A stretch of DNA of 64,000 nucleotides from Pectinophora gossypiella (taxonomy: Eukaryota; Arthropoda; Insecta; Lepidoptera; Gelechiidae): the NCBI RefSeq assembly GCF_024362695.1, contig NC_065425.1:9243001-9307000 (forward strand). Direction: 5' to 3'. Of this stretch, positions 42,600 through 52,135 are shown piece by piece. Each line of letters begins with the position of its first letter. Positions within the stretch are counted from its first letter, which is position 1. The position numbers and the translations under genes are program-made. Under the pieces are notes generated by a model. It ran no database searches, had not been told where the DNA came from, and saw only the letters and a program-made list of their open reading frames with translations.

Positions 42600-43250
42600 A
42601 TTCTTAAATTATAATATAATGGCAAAGTTGCTTGATATTTGGATCAACTATAGTATAGCATAGTATAGTATAGATTGAGGAGCTCGGCGGCGCAGCGGTA
42701 AACGCGCTCGGTCTGCGATTGTTGAAGTTAAGCAACTTTCGCAAAGGCCGGTCATAGGATGGGTGACCACAAAAAAAAAGTTTTCATCTCGAGCTCCTCC
42801 GTGCTTCGGAAGGCACGTTAAGCCGTTGGTCCCGGCTGCATTAGCAGTCGTTAATAACCACCAATCCGCACTGGGCCCGCGTGATGGTTTAAGGCCCGAT
42901 CTCCCTATCCATCCATAGGGAAGGCCCGTGCCCCAGCAGTGGGGACGTAAATGGGCTGGTGCTGATGATCTATGTATTTTGTAAGACATTCCAACACAAT
43001 GTATATTGTTTACGGAATAAATGACATTGAATTATGTTGCTACCTGTAATGCTTCTCTTTATTTTGATCAAAATAATAATGGGTGGAAGATTTGTTGTGC
43101 AAGGGTTATCATTTATACCCTGATACCCTGAAAACAAAGATAAAAGCTACATATATATGTTATCCGTGAAATTAGAAGGATAAACGCATCCTGTACAGCG
43201 CCATCTGTATTTATTTGGGGAATGTAGCTTGGAAAATCCTTCATTAGGTG
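42600..43250. mobile_element. MITE-6 copy containing SINE-C
   Basis: GCAAAGTTGCTTGATATTTG, then after the SINE TTATTTTGATCAAAATAATA, then AGCGCCATCTGTATTTATTT and GGGGAATGTAGCTTGG. Confidence 0.68.
42677..42969 (+). mobile_element. SINE-C, full length (tRNA/5S chimeric head)
   Basis: The head starts GAGGAGCTCGGCGGCGCAGC and continues to GGTAAACGCGCTCGGTCTGC, like the 5' half of a tRNA with its A box. It changes into GAAGTTAAGCAACTTTCGC and GGATGGGTGACCAC, which correspond to the A box and C box of the 5S rRNA internal promoter. The start-to-start distance is 33+7 nt, as in insect 5S. After an A/T run comes CGAGCTCCTC, complementary to the first ten bases. Then follow the central hairpin shared with SINE-A/B and the LINE-4-like tail CCCAGCAGTGGGGACG. 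Reference copy. Confidence 0.93.
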
Positions 43251-43637
43251 TATACGTTGACAGTAACCTGAAACACCTGAACTTAAACACAGCTCAACGC
43301 ATTAGCATTGCTCCGGCTTCAGTAAGTCAATTTATTTAGAGCCATTTTACAGCTTCACTGTGTGGTAATTAGCCATATTGTAATACACGCGAACGTATTG
43401 CAGTTCGACGCTGGGAGGCATTGTTCGGCTAATCGGGCGCGATTGAATCAGGTTCAATCAGGTATGTGGTTGAATCAGGTACCTACCTATGTGGTTCAAT
43501 CACGCGCGAGAGATTGAAAATTGACACGTTTACTAACATTAACGCGCTGAATGTCTCTCTAAGACTCCCTGGTTGCACCAGCGAGAAGTTATTCGGGATT
43601 CGGTAGCCGATAATCAGTTGGTTGCTTTTTTTTGACG
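43251..43637. other. Unassigned sequence
   Basis: Moderate GC at 43390-43520. No gene recognised. Confidence 0.4.
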
Positions 43638-43793
43638 TGACTTATAGTAGATTTGCCGCAGATGGCATTAACTTCTTGACCGGACAAATGTGGAGCGCTG
43701 AAGGCTCTCACCCGGTCCAATGTTTAAGACAACAGACCTGAGGGTGCCCAGATGAGCGCGAACCTCGGCTCAGGGCGTTGTCTGAGAAATCGT
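43638..43793 (-). repeat. Rep-F copy
   Basis: Complement of Rep-F: GTGACTTATAGTAGATTTGC to GCGCGAACCTCGGCTCAGGG. Confidence 0.65.
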
Positions 43794-44252
43794 CGTCAGT
43801 TGGTTGCGCAACCGTACCCTTTATACAACTATATAGGTTAAATTTTTTGTTGCCGTCACCACTGTGCCCCAGTGAGCTATGGCCCTTATGGAGTCAATAG
43901 TTCATTTAGCTGATTTCCAATTCAGAAAATAAATGATCTGAAAAGTGACAAATTAACCGTACTTAGAAAAGCATAGCTTATTTCAAACAAAAACACAACT
44001 AACAGAACTTTCGCCATAAACTGTACCTTTTCTGAATCCCAATATAAACCTATAATAACCTACACGGAAATCGAAGCCCAACAAACCGTGCAGCCTTCTA
44101 ACCGCTGCGCCATCTAACTCCATTGTTTACTAGTATGGGTATTTTGTGCGACAAATCTTATTAGTGATTGCATTCGCGTTATGCAACTCTCTTACTGGAT
44201 TAGTTTCATGGCTGTTTGCTATTCTTCAAATAGATTAAATGAGGGCCACAAT
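43794..44252. other. Unassigned; tRNA-like scrap at 44060-44130
   Basis: CCTTCTAACCGCTGCGCCAT (complement) looks like an A-box end of an unlisted SINE. Otherwise nothing seen. Confidence 0.35.
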
Positions 44253-44629
44253 GGCCCCGATTCCTGCAGACACCGCCTAATTTTATTTTAAGTTATATCC
44301 GTCATTTTCATATCCGTCGAAAAGGAAAGGGACGGATGATTCACAGCTCTTAATTTTAGGAAGAATGAGTAAATGAATGAATAACCCGGGCGAATCAAAA
44401 GGTACGTCGCTGGTATGCAATCCGTTTGACGTGCTGTCTACTTAACTGTGTCGGGTTATTGACGGATGTAAAATTTTTAGACGGTTGGTTTAGATTTGTG
44501 CTTAAAATTGACGTGTGTTCCATAAATTTTATGCTTGTCGATTACCCGTCCCTTTCCTTTTCGGCGGATAAGAAAATGACAGATATAACTTAAAATAAAA
44601 TTAGATGGTATTTACAGGAATTAGCACCA
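44253..44629. mobile_element. MITE-5, full length
   Basis: Nearly identical to 21921-22297, same ends, flanked by AT on both sides. Confidence 0.82.
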
Positions 44630-44880
44630 ATATCACAGGCAGCTAAACGCTGTTTAGTGTAGCTACTTTGAAGATCTTGATGCCAAACGCCAGAACCGAA
44701 GAACTCGACCCAAGCCCTCCTACCACTACACTTATAACTCAAATGGGACTCTCTATCGTGCTTCTTGCAACAGGACTTTCAAAACAAAATTTGGTTTTGC
44801 TAGTCACGCTCGCGCCCATGCAAGAGCCCAGGATAACACCAGCTATCATCATCATCAGTTTAGCTAGAACACGCTTTGTA
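44630..44880. other. Unassigned sequence
   Basis: A 60-codon open frame with no recognisable product. Low confidence either way. Confidence 0.35.
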
Positions 44881-44884
44881 TACC

Positions 44885-44985
44885 TACAAATATACTTTAA
44901 TGCACCAAAATAAAAATAAATAAATGCAAAAGACTCTAACTAGGTACATGGCAAATGGCGGCCTTATCGCTTAAAGCGATTTCTT
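44885..44985 (-). mobile_element. Rep-J, jockey-like LINE 3' UTR
   Basis: ACATGGCAAATGGCGGCCTT and ATCGCTTAAAGCGATTTCTT; followed by a Rep-G piece at 44992-45070. Confidence 0.7.
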
Positions 44986-45136
44986 CCACACGAGGAGGGG
45001 TGAGGTAAACCCAGCTCAGCCGCTGGTGGGGAGCGGAGTTGTAGTTCTTTATGTAGTATTCTTCATTATTCTACGACAACGTGATAGTAACTATAATGAT
45101 CGTGACAACTGTGTTAGTGGAAACTGTACTTACATA

Positions 45137-45477
45137 CATAACATAACATAAACTGCCTACGTATATACGTCCCACTGCTGGGCACAGGCCTCCCCTCAAT
45201 CAACCGGAGTGGATATGGAGCATACTCCACCACGTTGCTCCACTGCGGGTTGGTGGAGGTGTTTTTACGGCTAATAGCCGGGACCAACGGCTTAACGTGC
45301 CCTCCGAAGCACGGAATCATCTTACTTTTTCGGACAATCAGGTGATTCAAGCCTGAAAAGTCCTTACCAAACAAAGGACAGTCTCACAAAGTTATTTCGA
45401 CAATGTCCCCATCGGGAATCGAACCCGGACCTCCAGATCGTGAGCCTAACGCTCTAACCACTAGACCACGGAGGCTG
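45137..45477 (-). mobile_element. SINE-A, full length
   Basis: Complement of the reference copy from CCCACTGCTGGGCACAGGCC to ACTAGACCACGGAGGCTG; tail ACATAACATAACAT in place of GATGAT. Confidence 0.92.
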
Positions 45478-45532
45478 TTATAAATAATTCACATTACATA
45501 ACATAACATAACTTAAATAGCTTATAGATCAT

Positions 45533-45575
45533 AGGGTATTAGTGACATCGTAACAAATACTGCGGGGGATGATTC
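45533..45575 (+). mobile_element. MITE-3 scrap
   Basis: AGGGTATTAGTGACATCGTA followed by GGGGGATGATTCAGACCA. Confidence 0.6.
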
Positions 45576-46050
45576 AGACCACGATATCAAGAGGATACAA
45601 GAAGAACAATACACTCTACGAACCTCCTTCCCTACATCTATAGAAAAAATTCATATAATGCTACAATAGAATTATATAATAAACTACCAGAAAATATAAA
45701 TGCTTTAAAATCTCCCGAGTTAAGAGGAGTTCTTATAATGGTTGAGGGAAAGATGTATCTACACAGTGAACGAATACCTTACACATGACTTATAAATAAT
45801 GTGTATGACTAAAAATGAAAATAATTCTAGATAATTAATATGATATAAATAAATTGTAAGTAAATCTTTTGATGTAAGTAATTTAATTTTATATAATCCC
45901 ACAATTTATTCAGATTGTTTTGACTTATGTTATGCATGCCCTCTGCTGCTTAATTTGCACACCTGAATACAGGTTGAATATACCTACTGTACTAGATTTA
46001 AGACCTTTAACAATGTATATCGAGCAAATAAATGTTATTATTATTATTGT
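45575..46050 (+). mobile_element. LINE-8-like ORF C-terminus and 3' UTR
   Basis: A frame with YNATIELYNKLPENINALKS resembles the CR1/jockey tail motif (x-x-Y/W-N-x-LP). The UTR ends GAGCAAATAAATGTTATTAT and (TTA)n. Confidence 0.6.
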
Positions 46051-46129
46051 ATGTCTTTTTCATATCTCGGGCCTACTTATTATTATTATTATTATAACAA
46101 CAACAGGATAGAAGAAGAAGAAGATAATT

Positions 46130-46340
46130 ATCTTAATGTAAGTATTTTCCTTATCTCGGGCCTATGGAGTCCCGGACTTTTGGAACGCGTGCGTGGGGCC
46201 GAAGCCAACACGTAGAGGCCCCTTAAGACAATTTAATCTAAATGTGATGTGACACCAACCGGCGATTATCCCTGTATGCTTATTATCTTTATTATTCTAA
46301 ATATTATTGTATGTTTGTGCAATAAAGATTTTTACATATG
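46130..46340 (+). repeat. Retroelement 3' UTR
   Basis: GTGCGTGGGGCCGAAGCCAA, GGCGATTATCCCTGTATGC and GTGCAATAAAGATTTTT, typical of a LINE end; single copy here. Confidence 0.45.
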
Positions 46341-46562
46341 GCAACACATTGCAATATACTTCAAAATTATAAATCGTGAAAAATAATACTTTCCTGTGAA
46401 GAGATAATGATTTCATGGAATCTCATCTATTCTGATAATTCCTGGAATCGATACTTAGCCTGAAAATTGTTCTCTTGTAAAACATCTTCCTTTGTAGAGC
46501 ACTCTCAGGTAGAATCAGGCTTGTTCACGCCCGTTTTCCATTGGGTCAGGCACACGTAAATA

Positions 46563-46802
46563 GGCTAGTTTCCAACTAGTAAAATCTGTTACCTTTTACT
46601 AAATGTCAAAACTTAAAATTACAATGGAATTTGTATGAAAAAGCACACTGACGTCATAGAAAAACGTGATAAATCCGAATTATTATTGCGTTTTTCTTGA
46701 TTAAAACTCATAAATAAGTTGAATAGAAACAAAGAAAATGTTTTTCATTAGTTTTAGATCCGTCTTTATTTAGTAATCAGAATTTCATAATTTATCTTGA
46801 AC
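46563..46802. mobile_element. MITE-4 copy
   Basis: CTAGTTTCCAACTAGT to TCAGAATTTCATAATTTATC; the right end is lost at a LINE-6 piece. Confidence 0.75.
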
Positions 46803-46935
46803 CTCCACATTCATCAATCGCTTCATACACGCACGCCGGAGAAGTGAAGCAAGAGAAGTGTGTCAGGATCGAAGCAAATAGAAGTCTCTGCTTACCCCGG
46901 TGGGAAATAGGCGTGAGTTTATGTATGTATCTTGA
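46803..46935 (+). mobile_element. LINE-6 3' end with inverted 5' segment
   Basis: 46803-46842 is the complement of LINE-6 (TTCATCAATCGCTTCATACA). From 46843 the direction switches to plus, GAAGCAAGAGAAGTGTGTCA to GGGAAATAGGCGTGAG, with no bases of the family repeated at the switch. Confidence 0.75.
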
Positions 46936-46984
46936 ACATTACTCATCACATCTTGCACTTGCATAATTAAGAACACTAATTTAA

Positions 46985-47186
46985 GAACCACGCTCTTGTC
47001 AGTGTAGCATTCTCCATGCTACATTTTAGGGACAAATAGGGCAGTGGTTTCCCTCTTGCCTTCCGCCCCGCAGTACTCTGTCTGACGCGAGTGGAACGGC
47101 GCCTACAGTAGTCAATTTCAAAGCCGTACTAGGACTCCTGTCCTCCGTCTCAAAATAGTACTGACAATTACTGATGCCCTCTGTCA
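46985..47186 (-). mobile_element. SINE-like element with LINE-2 tail
   Basis: Complement of 25582-25801: CACTAATTTAAGAACCACGC to GATGCCCTCTGTCAG. Confidence 0.65.
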
Positions 47187-47516
47187 GGTTCCAGGTTACA
47201 GTGTCTATGAGTCGCTCCTAGAGTCGACTTGAACGACACACGACCCAACTGTTCTTGACACGATCCTGACACGCCATTTTCGCTTCTACTACTGTCATTA
47301 AAATCTTCATAATCACGCACCTAAGCAGTTGAGCGCTAAGTAAACTAAACACGAATCAATAGTGTTGTTATATTAATAATTCCAGACAACAAGTGTGGAA
47401 ACATTCAACAGATACGGCCAGTCTCGATATTCATTTAAAATGTAACGCATATCGACCACTATGGGAAAAGCATAGAGGTAGGGTACAGGAAGAGACATTC
47501 CCAAGCGGATTTATAT
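47187..47516. other. Unassigned sequence
   Basis: No feature seen. Confidence 0.4.
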
Positions 47517-47650
47517 ACAGTGTGATAGTGACATCGTAACGAAAACTTTAACGGATGATTCAGACCATGATTCTGAGCCTATATCAAATGGAACTTTCCG
47601 TCGTAAAAGTATAACTGAATATAATTAAAAAAAAAACACTAAAATTTAAA
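47517..47650 (+). mobile_element. MITE-3, left arm
   Basis: CAGTGTGATAGTGACATCGT to AACTTTCCGTCGTAAAAG. Confidence 0.65.
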
Positions 47651-47729
47651 AGAATTTCAAAACACATAAATCCACATGAATTTACCACCACGCTTGATTG
47701 GACCAACGCTTTTTTGGGTTTTTATTATT

Positions 47730-47910
47730 TCATCATCATCAGCCGTACGACGCCCACTGCTGGGCATAGGCCTCCCCCAAGGATCTCCACGAAGATCGGT
47801 CCTGCGCTGCCCGCATCCAGCGGCTTCCCGCCTCACCAGATCGACGGTCCACCTTGTAGCGGGCCTACCCACTGAGCGTCGTCCGACACGTGGTCGCCAT
47901 TTATTATTTG
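47730..47910 (-). mobile_element. LINE-4 3' end
   Basis: Complement of 31868-32054 (CGACGCCCACTGCTGGGCAT to CACTGAGCGTCGTCCGACAC) with one frameshift. Confidence 0.85.
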
Positions 47911-47989
47911 TCAAGTAAAAATAAATATACTGTATACATGCATGCACATTAAGATCACGCATATTTCTCAATAGGGTAGGCAGAGACCA

Positions 47990-48180
47990 CGGAATTCCTG
48001 TAACTACGATCCTGACACACCACTTCGCTTCTTCCACTCTCATCACAGACTACATGCATGCTCGCCGGTTTGGAGTACTCTTGAATTGACCTTTCTTCAA
48101 AACATACTGGTTCTGATCGTTGTATGCACGCCAGGGCCTTCCTCTTCCAACCCTATCAACATCACATCACCACACCATTA
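47990..48180 (-). mobile_element. LINE-6 3' fragment, diverged
   Basis: CGATCCTGACACACCACTTC, GCATGCTCGCCGGTTTGGAG, CTTCCTCTTCCAACCCTATC. Confidence 0.6.
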
Positions 48181-48224
48181 CCATCATGTTTTCCATCGAT
48201 AAACCACACTAATATTAATTAATA

Positions 48225-48295
48225 TTAATTTATTTATTAATTGTTTTGTATGTTGTGTGCAATAAAGTATATTTGATTTGATTTGATTTTTTTAA
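48225..48295 (+). repeat. LINE-type 3' tail with (GATTT)n
   Basis: GTGCAATAAAGTATATTTGA then TTTGATTTGATTTT. Confidence 0.5.
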
Positions 48296-48346
48296 ATATT
48301 ATAACGTGTAAATGAGAAATATTAAGATTGAGATTCGTTTATAATC

Positions 48347-48430
48347 ATCATCATCGGCCGTACGACGCCCACTGCTGGGCATAGGCCTCCCCCAAGGATC
48401 TCCACGACGATCGGTCCTGCGCTGCCCGTT
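48347..48430 (-). mobile_element. LINE-4 3' scrap
   Basis: CCGTACGACGCCCACTGCTG to GGTCCTGCGCTGCCCG. Confidence 0.8.
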
Positions 48431-48456
48431 TATAATATTAATGTTTAATTAATTTA

Positions 48457-48730
48457 GGTCGGTAAACGCGCTCGGTCTCCGATTGTTAAAGTTAAGCAAC
48501 TTTCGCAAAGGCCGGTCATAGGATGGGTGACCACAAAAAAAAGTTTTCATCTCGAGCTCCTCCGTGCTTCGGAAGGCACGTTAAGCCGTTGGTCCCGGCT
48601 GCATTAGCAGTCGTTAATAACCATCAATCCGCACTGGGCCCGCGTGATTGTTTAAGGCCCGATCTCCCTATCCATCCATAGGGAAGGCCCGTGCCCCAGC
48701 AGTGGGGACATTAATGGGCTGATGATGATG
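48457..48730 (+). mobile_element. SINE-C, slightly 5'-truncated
   Basis: Flanked by AATTAATTTA (48447-48456, 48731-48740). It starts inside the tRNA-like head (GGTCGGTAAACGCG) but keeps the 5S-like boxes and tail. Confidence 0.92.
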
Positions 48731-48740
48731 AATTAATTTA

Positions 48741-48876
48741 TGTACGCCGACTGGCAGATCACAGCGCTCTAACTCATATTATGTTTAACACCCTACTCTA
48801 CCTGTGTTTCACAAATAAATCGTATTTGTATTTGTAAAGTAACTATAATCTGTGTACTTATTTCTAAAATAAACGA
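48741..48876. repeat. LINE-type 3' tail piece
   Basis: CTACCTGTGTTTCACAAATAA then (GTATTT)n. Confidence 0.4.
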
Positions 48877-48914
48877 TTTTCTTTCTCTTTCTCTCTTTTG
48901 TTTCTTTCAAATAG

Positions 48915-49155
48915 AGAGGCCGCATCCAGTGTATCTAGGGCTTCGTCCACGTACAGCACCATAGTTTCGCCGGCCATTTTCGCTGGACATTATCTGAGCC
49001 GTCGGATATCGTCGGACAACTTCGTATGTTTCCGTCGGGATGCTAATAAACCGTTTTATTTTGATATTGCGCGCTCTGATTCCAATAACGCCGATGTGGT
49101 TTATGATGGTTGTAGGGTATGGCGACGCGTGGAAAGCTTGGAACGATGAAAGTTT
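48915..49155 (+). other. Candidate host exon, unrecognised product
   Basis: A long pyrimidine tract (48876-48909) ends in AAATAG, followed by a GC-balanced 241-bp stretch and the donor TTT|GTAAGT at 49156. Only one plus-strand frame stays open, beginning EAASSVSRASSTYSTIV and ending in TGA at 49147-49149, six bases before the donor. It could be the last coding exon with a spliced 3' UTR, or a non-coding exon. I do not recognise the peptide. The sequence is not repeated in the window, unlike the MITE that begins 33 bp downstream. Confidence 0.4.
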
Positions 49156-49187
49156 GTAAGTATATAACCAACCATGGTGTAAGAAGA

Positions 49188-49351
49188 CCAGGAGGGTTAA
49201 AAAGGCCACATCGAAGCAATTCATCTAAAAAAGCAGTATTGCAATTTGACATTCGCGCATGTAAAAGTAAGTGCGCACTGCAAACAAATGTCAAATAGCA
49301 ATATTGCTTTGTTAGATGAACTGCTTCGATGTGGCCATTTTAACCCCCTGG
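49188..49351. mobile_element. MITE-1, full length, near-perfect foldback
   Basis: Ends CCAGGAGGGTTAAAA and TTTTAACCCCCTGG. The arms of about 70 bp pair almost throughout; the loop region is near TAAAAGTAAGTG. Reference copy. Confidence 0.85.
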
Positions 49352-49530
49352 TATGCTCAATCCTACGACAAGCTGCCATTGCTAGCCCTTGATGACGTAA
49401 GTGTTACCATTAAATTGGTATATCCAAAATTCCAAGGACGTAAATTTTATTATTGAAAATTAAGTGAATTACATTAAAAAAACCTGTCAATTATCTCTTC
49501 AAGTTACGTAAGCTTATTCTAACCTAGACA

Positions 49531-49857
49531 GCCTCCGCGGTCCACTGGTTGAGCGTTAGGCTCATGATCCGGAGGTCCCGGGTTCGAATCCCGGTGGGGA
49601 AATATAACAAAAATTACTTTATGATCCCCAGTTTGGTTAGGACATTACAGGCTGATCACCTGATTGTCCGAAAGTAAGATGATCCGTGCTTCGGAAGGCA
49701 CGTTAAGCCGTTGGTCCCGGTTACGACTTACTGATGTAAGTAAGTAGTCGTTACATGAGTCATAGGGGTCTTTGGCGGCTCAATAGTAACACTGACACCA
49801 AGGTTGATTAGGTTGGTACTTTGGTACTCCACCTCACAACCCACACGATAGAAGAAG
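49531..49857 (+). mobile_element. SINE-B, full length
   Basis: All landmarks present, small loss in CATGTCAGGGG. Confidence 0.9.
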
Positions 49858-49869
49858 CGTATCCTACGA

Positions 49870-49932
49870 AACCTCAGACTTGCTTCGGATGATTGAGGGG
49901 CGTATGCCCAGCAGTGGGACATATACCCAGAG
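49870..49932 (+). mobile_element. SINE-A tail fragment
   Basis: GATTGAGGGGCGTATGCCCA then GCAGTGGGACATATACCC. Confidence 0.7.
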
Positions 49933-50141
49933 GTTGTTGACCTGTATGGACCCATCTAGTTTATTGCTATAATTTCACGGTTTTAATACGAACTCGGTTG
50001 TTTGTGCCGGTGCTTACTGCGAATTGAATTTTCGTCGAGGTACCTTTAGAAGGGGACATTAAAATTTTTAACTCTGGTCATCTACCACCTTGTCATGTGG
50101 TACCACTACCATTGTTTTATAATCTTTACATTGCATAACAT

Positions 50142-50144
<3 letters not shown>

Positions 50145-50207
<63 letters not shown>
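50145..50207. repeat. (CA)n microsatellite
   Basis: About 31 uninterrupted CA units. Confidence 0.97.
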
Positions 50208-50209
<2 letters not shown>

Positions 50210-50300
50210 TAGAGTACGGCGGTATTTTTCCCTAAAAAAGTAGCATGGAGAATGCTACACCGACAAGAGCGTGGCTCTTAAAATTAGTGGTGGTGGTGGA
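50208..50300 (+). mobile_element. SINE-like element with LINE-2 tail, truncated
   Basis: GGAGAATGCTACACCGACAA to TTAAAATTAGTGGTGGTGG. Confidence 0.65.
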
Positions 50301-50665
50301 TAACATAAAATCGCATCACGCCTGAATCCCCAATGGCGTAGGCAGCGATGTATAGTATAGTATATACACCCAATCCTCGCCAACTATGTTTAAGTTCTAT
50401 GTAACAGGGGGAGAGCGAATTGCTATTAACCGGGCACAAATTCTTGAAACCACATTATGTGGTGTTTACAACAGGAAAATTCCCACTTTGGGACATTCCC
50501 AGGAACGCCACATCACTGCTTGTAACAGTGTCAAAATATCGGGAGTCTCGTAGTCCTGATTTAACTCCGCAAGAAATATTACCTATGTGTTTTCTCCGTA
50601 AGAAATGTGACCATAGGTAGTGTGCTTACTTTTCTTTTACTCTTTTCAATATAAGTAAATGATGT
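50301..50665. other. Unassigned; old repeat piece near 50400-50440
   Basis: CCGGGCACAAATTCTTGAAA resembles 6347-6370. Confidence 0.35.
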
Positions 50666-50667
50666 TA

Positions 50668-50815
50668 GAGCCACTGATATGTATTGGGCTGGTTTTCTCT
50701 TCGCGAGTTGGAAGGCCAGATAGGCAGTCGCTTCTATAAAAAAACCGGACCTGTCAAATCGTCATGTTAGGTAAGCGAACCCTGTGAAAAACGGGATAAT
50801 GCTAGGGGGATGATA
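50668..50815 (+). mobile_element. SINE-D, 5'-truncated
   Basis: TATTGGGCTGGTTTTCTCTT to GGGATAATGCTAGGGGGATG. Confidence 0.78.
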
Positions 50816-51234
50816 TTTTATCTTTTATATTTCTGTTAATAAGCCTAGCAAGGGAAACACACTAAAAAGACTCCTATAAAAATATACCTATAATAAAAAA
50901 AAATACTCGATTGTGTGAACCCCGAACGGTGGTATTGACTTTTGTTTTTCTTCTGTGCTTTTCCGCAAATATACAAAGACGATAGTTTTTCTTTCTTTAA
51001 ATATTTATTCTTCGATCGAATCAAACCGAACCCTTCGAGAACTGACAGTAGCACCTTCTAGCTAATGCGACGGTCGCTTACGAGCACTCTCTATTTATGG
51101 GGGATATAAACTGGAAACGCTCAGTCGCACCCTGCACCCCCTCCCAACCCTACTCTCCTGGTACGTCACCTACTTACACGCATCTTTATTTAGGTTCGCC
51201 CAAATAGTTAATAAATAAAATAAAATAGCAGAAG
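50816..51234. other. Unassigned sequence
   Basis: No feature seen. Confidence 0.4.
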
Positions 51235-51236
51235 TA

Positions 51237-51510
51237 GCGAAAAAGGCTGCCTGCTTGAAATGGGACTGGGCTGGACATGTTGCCCGAATGCCCGATGACC
51301 TCTGGGCCAAAAAAGCTACAGAGTGGGTTTCTGCAAATGCTGTCAAACGTCGGGGAAGGCCACGGAAAAGATGGCGCGACGAGTTAGACCGCTTTTCGAA
51401 ACGGTGGCACGAACAAGCTGGGGACAGGGAGGAGTGGAAGAAGGGAAGAGAGGCCTTTGCCCTGCAGTGGGACATTGAGAATAATAATAAATAAAATAAA
51501 TCTTTATTTT
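51237..51510 (+). mobile_element. LINE-3 (RTE-like) ORF C-terminus, open
   Basis: The frame to the TAA at 51492 reads MKWDWAGHVARMPDDLWAKK, then VKRRGRPRKRWRDELDRFSK, then REAFALQWDIENNNK. W-x-GH-x-x-RM, RRGRPRKRW and QW are the RTE-type C-terminal signature. The 3' end is (AATAA)n. 5'-truncated; least damaged LINE fragment in the window. Confidence 0.88.
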
Positions 51511-51718
51511 CTCTTCACAAAGGAAACACAAATTATGTAATCATAACTAGGGTAAATATTACTACAGTGCCGTAGTGAGAGACTGGTGTCTATACTAGGT
51601 GTGAACCTGTGTGACAGATCACCAGGCTTCCAAACTCCCAACCTCTTACGGAACTCCTAGTTTATAACCTCAGAAATATAGGAAAATTTCTACAAAAGGA
51701 TTTCTAGTCGAAAAGGAC
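51511..51718. other. LINE-type tail and unassigned sequence
   Basis: AATAAATCTTTATTTTCTCT suggests an inverted LINE tail. Nothing else. Confidence 0.35.
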
Positions 51719-51719
51719 T

Positions 51720-51794
51720 TCTACAATGCCCCATCGGGAATCGAACCCGGACCTCCATATCGTGAGCCTAACTACTAGACCACGGAGGCTGTTA
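51720..51794 (-). mobile_element. SINE-A head fragment
   Basis: Complement of the tRNA-like head only (CCCATCGGGAATCGAACCCG to ACTAGACCACGGAGGCTG). It looks like a tRNA gene on its own but is SINE-A. Confidence 0.85.
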
Positions 51795-51961
51795 ATATAG
51801 GGCTTGTAACATAGGGCATAGGTCTTCCTCTTCCAACTCTACCACATACTCTCACATCATAATCTAAGCATCTCTATTACCTATAGGTACTTGCCTTTTT
51901 ATTCACTGGAGTGGGTGGTTTTTACGTTTTGTGTTGAGGTAAAGTTGAAAAAACAGGTTTT

Positions 51962-52135
51962 CTTCTCTTGTGTGGGTTGTGAGGTGGAGTACCAATCTTG
52001 AGCCATCTTAACCGGGACCAACGGCTTAACAGGCCTTCCGAAGCAGGGATCATCTTACTTTCGGACAATCAGGTGATCAGCCTGTAATGTACCTAACCTC
52101 AAAAAAACTAGACATCACAAACTATGGCTCACCTT
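51962..52135 (-). mobile_element. SINE-B with internal deletion
   Basis: Tail complement TCTTGTGTGGGTTGTGAGGT joined to the central domain; the head is lost. Confidence 0.82.

Noticed and set aside
42720..42775. 5S rRNA gene
   Set aside because: Only the internal promoter region is 5S-like; the rest is SINE-C and the unit recurs seven times with SINE tails.
42648..42989. 113-codon minus-strand frame
   Set aside because: Antisense of SINE-C. The similar frames at 16512-16832 and 54461-54757 are also SINE-C.
47657..48046. 129-codon minus-strand frame
   Set aside because: It crosses LINE-4 out of frame and unrelated sequence; only the LINE-4 coding segment is meaningful.
51720..51794. Isolated tRNA gene with A and B boxes
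   Set aside because: It is the head of SINE-A; the acceptor ends do not pair properly and the sequence matches the full SINE-A copies base for base. The same applies to the SINE-B and SINE-D heads.
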